Assembly (NCBI GenBank): GCA_964444135.1
Contig: CAYUFX010000116.1
Span: 1-14,332 of the forward strand
Length of the DNA stretch: 14,332 nt
Direction of reading: 5' to 3'
Source: NIOZ-UU13 sp964444135
Lineage (GTDB): Bacteria > Planctomycetota > Phycisphaerae > Sedimentisphaerales > Anaerobacaceae
How positions within the stretch are numbered: position 1 is the stretch's first letter; the number at the start of each line of letters is the position of its first letter. A model generated the notes under the pieces. The model did no database searches. It saw only the letters and a list, made by a program, of their open reading frames with translations, and had not been told where the DNA came from. A program made the position numbers and the translations under genes. Shown here in pieces: positions 14,237 through 14,332 of the stretch.

Positions 14237-14332
14237 CTGGCGATAGCCTACTCTCGCCCGTAAGGACTACCATCGGCCTGAACGGGCTTAGCTTCTGAGT
14301 TCGGAATGGGATCAGGCGTTTCCCCGTCAGTA
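14235..14332 (-). rRNA. rrf: 5S ribosomal RNA, 5' end outside the window
   Basis: On the minus strand the sequence contains the 5S core ATCCCATTCCGAACTCAGAAG, then CGATGGTAGT and GCGAGAGTAGG, and ends GCCAGGAT. About 98 of the usual 115 or so nucleotides are present; the 5' strand of helix I lies beyond 14332. The 3' boundary (14235 or so) is set from the conserved CCAGG end and is accurate to a few bases. Likely the last gene of an rRNA operon entering from the right. Confidence 0.93.

Noticed and set aside
1..14332. CRISPR array or direct-repeat array
   Set aside because: The dispersed repeats are too few, irregularly spaced and in separate intergenic regions; there are no regular spacers or cas genes.

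Overview
The window looks like a chromosomal stretch from an uncultured or little-studied Planctomycetota, most likely a Phycisphaerae/Sedimentisphaerales-type bacterium. This is inferred from gene style only: a prepilin-like protein with the H-X9-DG motif, a secreted dockerin protein carrying a planctomycete-type tandem beta domain, a Tat-exported Gfo/Idh/MocA oxidoreductase, a bacterial leucine-rich-repeat remnant and many dispersed palindromic repeats. A partial 5S rRNA gene closes the right edge.

Layout. 1-243 holds short hairpins and dispersed repeats. 244-2628 (-) is a large secreted dockerin protein whose last 204-residue domain is tandemly duplicated. 2822-3057 (+) is a decayed AP2 DNA-binding domain, probably from an HNH/AP2 homing endonuclease. 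3041-3802 (-) is a metallo-beta-lactamase-fold hydrolase. 3803-4278 is an intergenic zone with two strong hairpins, two dispersed repeats and a 35-nt relic of the 3' end of 5S rRNA. 4279-6863 (+) is a tight three-gene operon: SagB-type nitroreductase, Clp1/Grc3-type polynucleotide 5'-kinase, and RtcA RNA 3'-phosphate cyclase. 7144-8433 (+) is a dead pyruvate-dehydrogenase-type E1 locus: an alpha subunit with a Tat signal and two in-frame stops, then a stub of the beta subunit, followed by a 196-bp MITE-like inverted-repeat element. 9044-10435 (+) is the Tat oxidoreductase. 10436-10648 has one palindromic repeat inserted inside another. 10649-10937 (-) is a truncated LRR gene, 11039-11791 (-) the prepilin-like protein, 12228-13055 (-) an endonuclease/exonuclease/phosphatase-fold lipoprotein, and 13782-14144 (-) a retropepsin-like aspartic protease with a near-consensus promoter predicting a leaderless mRNA. 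It sits directly downstream of the 5S gene (14235-14332, -) and its terminator.

The most system-like unit is the RNA-end-processing operon: a kinase that phosphorylates 5'-OH ends is translationally coupled to a cyclase acting on 3'-phosphate ends. The rest reads as accessory, decaying and repeat-rich DNA. The 5S 3'-end relic at 4119-4153 lies in the same orientation as the real 5S gene about 10 kb away, so the intervening DNA could be an old insertion at the 5S gene, although no integrase is visible here.
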